A DNA stretch of 64,000 bases, taken from positions 2,576,142-2,640,141 of the forward strand of contig NZ_CP085524.1 of the NCBI RefSeq assembly GCF_004353525.1, given 5' to 3'. Within the stretch, counting starts at the first letter, position 1, and each line of letters begins with the position of its first letter. The notes beneath the pieces were generated by a model that was not told where the DNA came from, did not search any database, and was given only the letters and a program-made list of their open reading frames with translations. Of the stretch, positions 62,115 through 64,000 are shown one piece after another. Both the position numbers and the translations under genes were made by a program. The stretch is from Zhaonella formicivorans (GTDB lineage: Bacteria; Bacillota; DUOV01; Zhaonellaceae).

Positions 62115-62819
62115 TTACCCTCCCAGGTAAGCTTTTTTAATTTGCTCGCTCTCGGCAAGCTCCTTTGCCGGACCCGACGCTACAATCCGCCCTGTTTCCA
62201 GGACATAGGCGCGGTTGGCAATGGATAAGGCCATATGTGCATTTTGTTCTACTAAAAGTATAGTAGTTCCTGCTTCATTTATTTCCTTGATAATCGAAAA
62301 AATTTCTTTTACCAAAATCGGAGCCAAGCCCATAGAGGGCTCATCCAACAACAAGAGCTTTGGGCGCGACATCAACGCCCTGCCCATGGCCAGCATCTGC
62401 TGCTCACCGCCGCTCAAGGTACCTGCCCGTTGACCAATTCTTTCTTTCAGCCGTGGAAATTTGGCAAATACCTTGTCCAGCGTATCCTTAATCCCGGCTT
62501 TATCGGTGCGCAGGTAAGCACCGAGCTCCAGGTTCTCCAGCACAGTCAGGTTAGCAAAAACCCTTCTGCCTTCAGGGACTTGTGAAATGCCTTTTTTCAC
62601 GATCTCCTGTGCCGGTGCGGAAGTTATTTTTTGCCCCTCAAAAAAGATTTCGCCTTTTTTGGGCCGGATTAACCCGGAAATAGTTTTGAGAGTAGTGCTT
62701 TTTCCTGCTCCGTTTGCGCCAATCAGGGTTACTATCTCTCCCGAATTCACCTCCAGGGATAGTCCTTTTAAAGCGTGGATGGCCCCATAATAAACATCTA
62801 CATTTTCAATCTTTAACAT
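62115..62819 (-). CDS. livF: Branched-chain amino-acid ABC transporter ATPase LivF
   Basis: A 234-residue ATPase. Walker A GANGAGKST, signature LSGGEQQMLAMGRAL, Walker B LLLDEPSMGL. ATG 62819 begins one base after the livG stop; upstream residues in frame belong to livG. With livG and livM it imports branched-chain amino acids. Confidence 0.95.
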   Translation of the reverse strand: MLKIENVDVYYGAIHALKGLSLEVNSGEIVTLIGANGAGKSTTLKTISGLIRPKKGEIFFEGQKITSAPAQEIVKKGISQVPEGRRVFANLTVLENLELGAYLRTDKAGIKDTLDKVFAKFPRLKERIGQRAGTLSGGEQQMLAMGRALMSRPKLLLLDEPSMGLAPILVKEIFSIIKEINEAGTTILLVEQNAHMALSIANRAYVLETGRIVASGPAKELAESEQIKKAYLGG

Positions 62820-62820
62820 C

Positions 62821-63579
62821 TTAAGCCTCCTCTCCCAGGTAGGCTTCAATCACCCGCGGGTTATTTTTAATCTCGTCGGGAGTGCCGTGGGCGATAATCT
62901 TGCCGTAATCCAAAACGTAAATACGCTCACAGATGCCCATAACCAGGGACATATCATGCTCAATTAAGAGAATTGTAAGCCCAAACTGCTCCCTGATTTT
63001 GGCGATTAATTCCATCAGCTCATGGGTCTCATGGGGGTTCATCCCTGCAGCAGGCTCATCCAAAAGAAGAAGTTTAGGTTTGGCTGCTAGCGCCCTTACA
63101 ATCTCCAGTCTGCGCTGCTCCCCATAGGGCAGGTTTTGCGCCAATTCATGGCACTTATCTTTTAGGTTAAACATCTCCAGTAGATCCAACGCTTCCCGGG
63201 TCATTTTATCCTCACCGGAAAAAAAGGTGCCAAGGCGGAAAAGGGCGCTGGTTACAGGGTATTTACCGTGCCAGTGATAGGCAACCTTGACGTTATCAAG
63301 CACTGACAGAGAATGAAATAAACGTATATTTTGAAATGTCCTGGCAATTCCCCTGGCTGTGATTTGATATGGTTTCAAATTGAGCAGACTTTTACCCTCC
63401 AGTGTAATTTCGCCCTCAGTAGGGATATAGACTCCGGTGAGCAGGTTAAATACAGTGGTCTTGCCGGCTCCGTTAGGGCCGATTAATCCCACCAGTTCTC
63501 CCTGGTTTAACTCAAGATCCAGGTTGGAAACGGCGGCTAAACCCCCAAAAGTTTTAGTTAAGCGGTTGGTTTTTAACAC
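62821..63579 (-). CDS. livG: Branched-chain amino-acid ABC transporter ATPase LivG
   Basis: A 252-residue ATPase. Walker A GPNGAGKTT, signature LPYGEQRRLEIVRAL (variant typical of LivG), Walker B LLLDEPAAGMNP, switch His LIEHDM. GTG 63579 follows AAGGGGGATGCGAGC and overlaps livM by 26 bases. Confidence 0.95.
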   Translation of the reverse strand: MLKTNRLTKTFGGLAAVSNLDLELNQGELVGLIGPNGAGKTTVFNLLTGVYIPTEGEITLEGKSLLNLKPYQITARGIARTFQNIRLFHSLSVLDNVKVAYHWHGKYPVTSALFRLGTFFSGEDKMTREALDLLEMFNLKDKCHELAQNLPYGEQRRLEIVRALAAKPKLLLLDEPAAGMNPHETHELMELIAKIREQFGLTILLIEHDMSLVMGICERIYVLDYGKIIAHGTPDEIKNNPRVIEAYLGEEA

Positions 63580-64000
63580 GCTCGCATCCCCCTTCCTTTT
63601 CCCTAAAGAGGGTTTTTAATGTAAACTCTTTGGTGCCCAGTAAGCCTTGGGGACGAAAAACCATGATGATTATGAGCAGTACCGCATAAATGATCATCCG
63701 CAAGGCACCGAAGTCAATCAACGCAGCGTTTAAACCTGTAACAGCCATGGCAGCAATAATGGACCCGGTCAAGCTCCCCAATCCTCCGAACACCACCATT
63801 ACCAGCGCATCAAAAGAACGCATAAAGGAAAAAGTTGTGGGTTGAATTAGGAAAAAATAATGGGCGTAAAGGGCGCCGGCAACACCGGCAAAAAAGGCAC
63901 CCATGCTAAATGCCATTACCTTATATTGAGTTGTATTGATCCCCATGGTTTCAGCAGCTATTTCATTATCCCGGATAGCAATGCAAGCCCGTCCGTGGGT
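63554..64000 (-). CDS. livM: Branched-chain amino-acid permease LivM (C-terminal part)
   Basis: The C-terminal 148 residues are visible; the gene continues beyond the window. Frame at the edge reads THGRACIAIRDNEIAAETMGINTTQYK, the LivM EAA-type loop, then GGLGSLTGSIIAA and the terminal membrane segments. Start is outside the window. Confidence 0.92.
   Translation of the reverse strand, partial: THGRACIAIRDNEIAAETMGINTTQYKVMAFSMGAFFAGVAGALYAHYFFLIQPTTFSFMRSFDALVMVVFGGLGSLTGSIIAAMAVTGLNAALIDFGALRMIIYAVLLIIIMVFRPQGLLGTKEFTLKTLFREKEGGCERVKNQPLN

Overview
The window looks like a chromosome segment of an anaerobic, corrinoid-dependent member of the Clostridia (Bacillota), probably near the Peptococcaceae/Desulfitobacterium group. 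The basis is strong GGAGG ribosome-binding sites with frequent GTG/TTG starts, a split bacterial-type pyrrolysyl-tRNA synthetase, ydaO-type (c-di-AMP) and NiCo riboswitches, ANTAR-type ethanolamine control, and a mix of AT-rich and mid-GC genes. The exact genus cannot be read from the sequence. The segment carries the decoding machinery for both selenocysteine (selA-selB-selC) and pyrrolysine (pylT-pylSc-pylSn), so the organism probably uses 22 amino acids.

Layout. 0-7.5 kb (minus strand): ethanolamine utilisation, with the sensor kinase/ANTAR regulator pair eutW-eutV, an attenuator leader, an APC-type permease, eutB, eutC, eutS, eutP and the start of a second eutB at the window edge. 7.6-16.5 kb: a quaternary/methylamine region with a HAD phosphatase, a non-pyrrolysine MttB-family methyltransferase, a small HTH protein, a DMT-type transporter, a choline-kinase-like phosphotransferase, a sigma-54-dependent activator and a true MttB with an in-frame amber codon. 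Near-consensus -24/-12 promoters point both ways from the activator. 16.6-18.1 kb: pylSn, pylSc, pylT. 18.2-30.5 kb: ordinary housekeeping (ferredoxin, diguanylate cyclase, amino-acid ABC transporter and cell-wall hydrolase each behind a c-di-AMP riboswitch, CDF metal exporter behind a NiCo riboswitch, HxlR/oxidoreductase pair, methylglyoxal synthase, orphan Dam, DUF421/DUF4363 pair, YmaF).

30.5-36.8 kb is an arsenic region (arsM, MarR, thioredoxin-like, two arsR, arsP, metallophosphoesterase, acr3). 37.4-51 kb is a defence island on the minus strand: a degraded OLD-type ATPase, a 1411-residue NACHT-like NTPase with a C-terminal PD-(D/E)XK-like motif, a DUF499 ATPase, a DUF1156 DNA methylase and a SNF2/DUF3883 helicase. 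51-56 kb holds small accessory genes, duplicated repeats, a UPF0175/DUF3368 toxin-antitoxin pair, an excisionase and a tyrosine integrase that ends next to a 3'-half tRNA-Thr, the likely attachment site. 56-64 kb returns to core genes: a HAD phosphatase, a second toxin-antitoxin pair, selC-selB-selA, an AcuB-like CBS/ACT protein and the livF-livG-livM branched-chain amino-acid transporter.

The left third may work as one metabolic block: corrinoid methyltransferases would strip methyl groups from quaternary or methylated amines while the coenzyme-B12 enzyme EutBC cleaves ethanolamine, with nickel/cobalt homeostasis close by. A family of 140-270 bp elements with related terminal inverted repeats sits repeatedly inside or beside intrinsic terminators (16.5, 28.7 and 35.5 kb). 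It is the clearest structure here that ordinary gene annotation does not explain.
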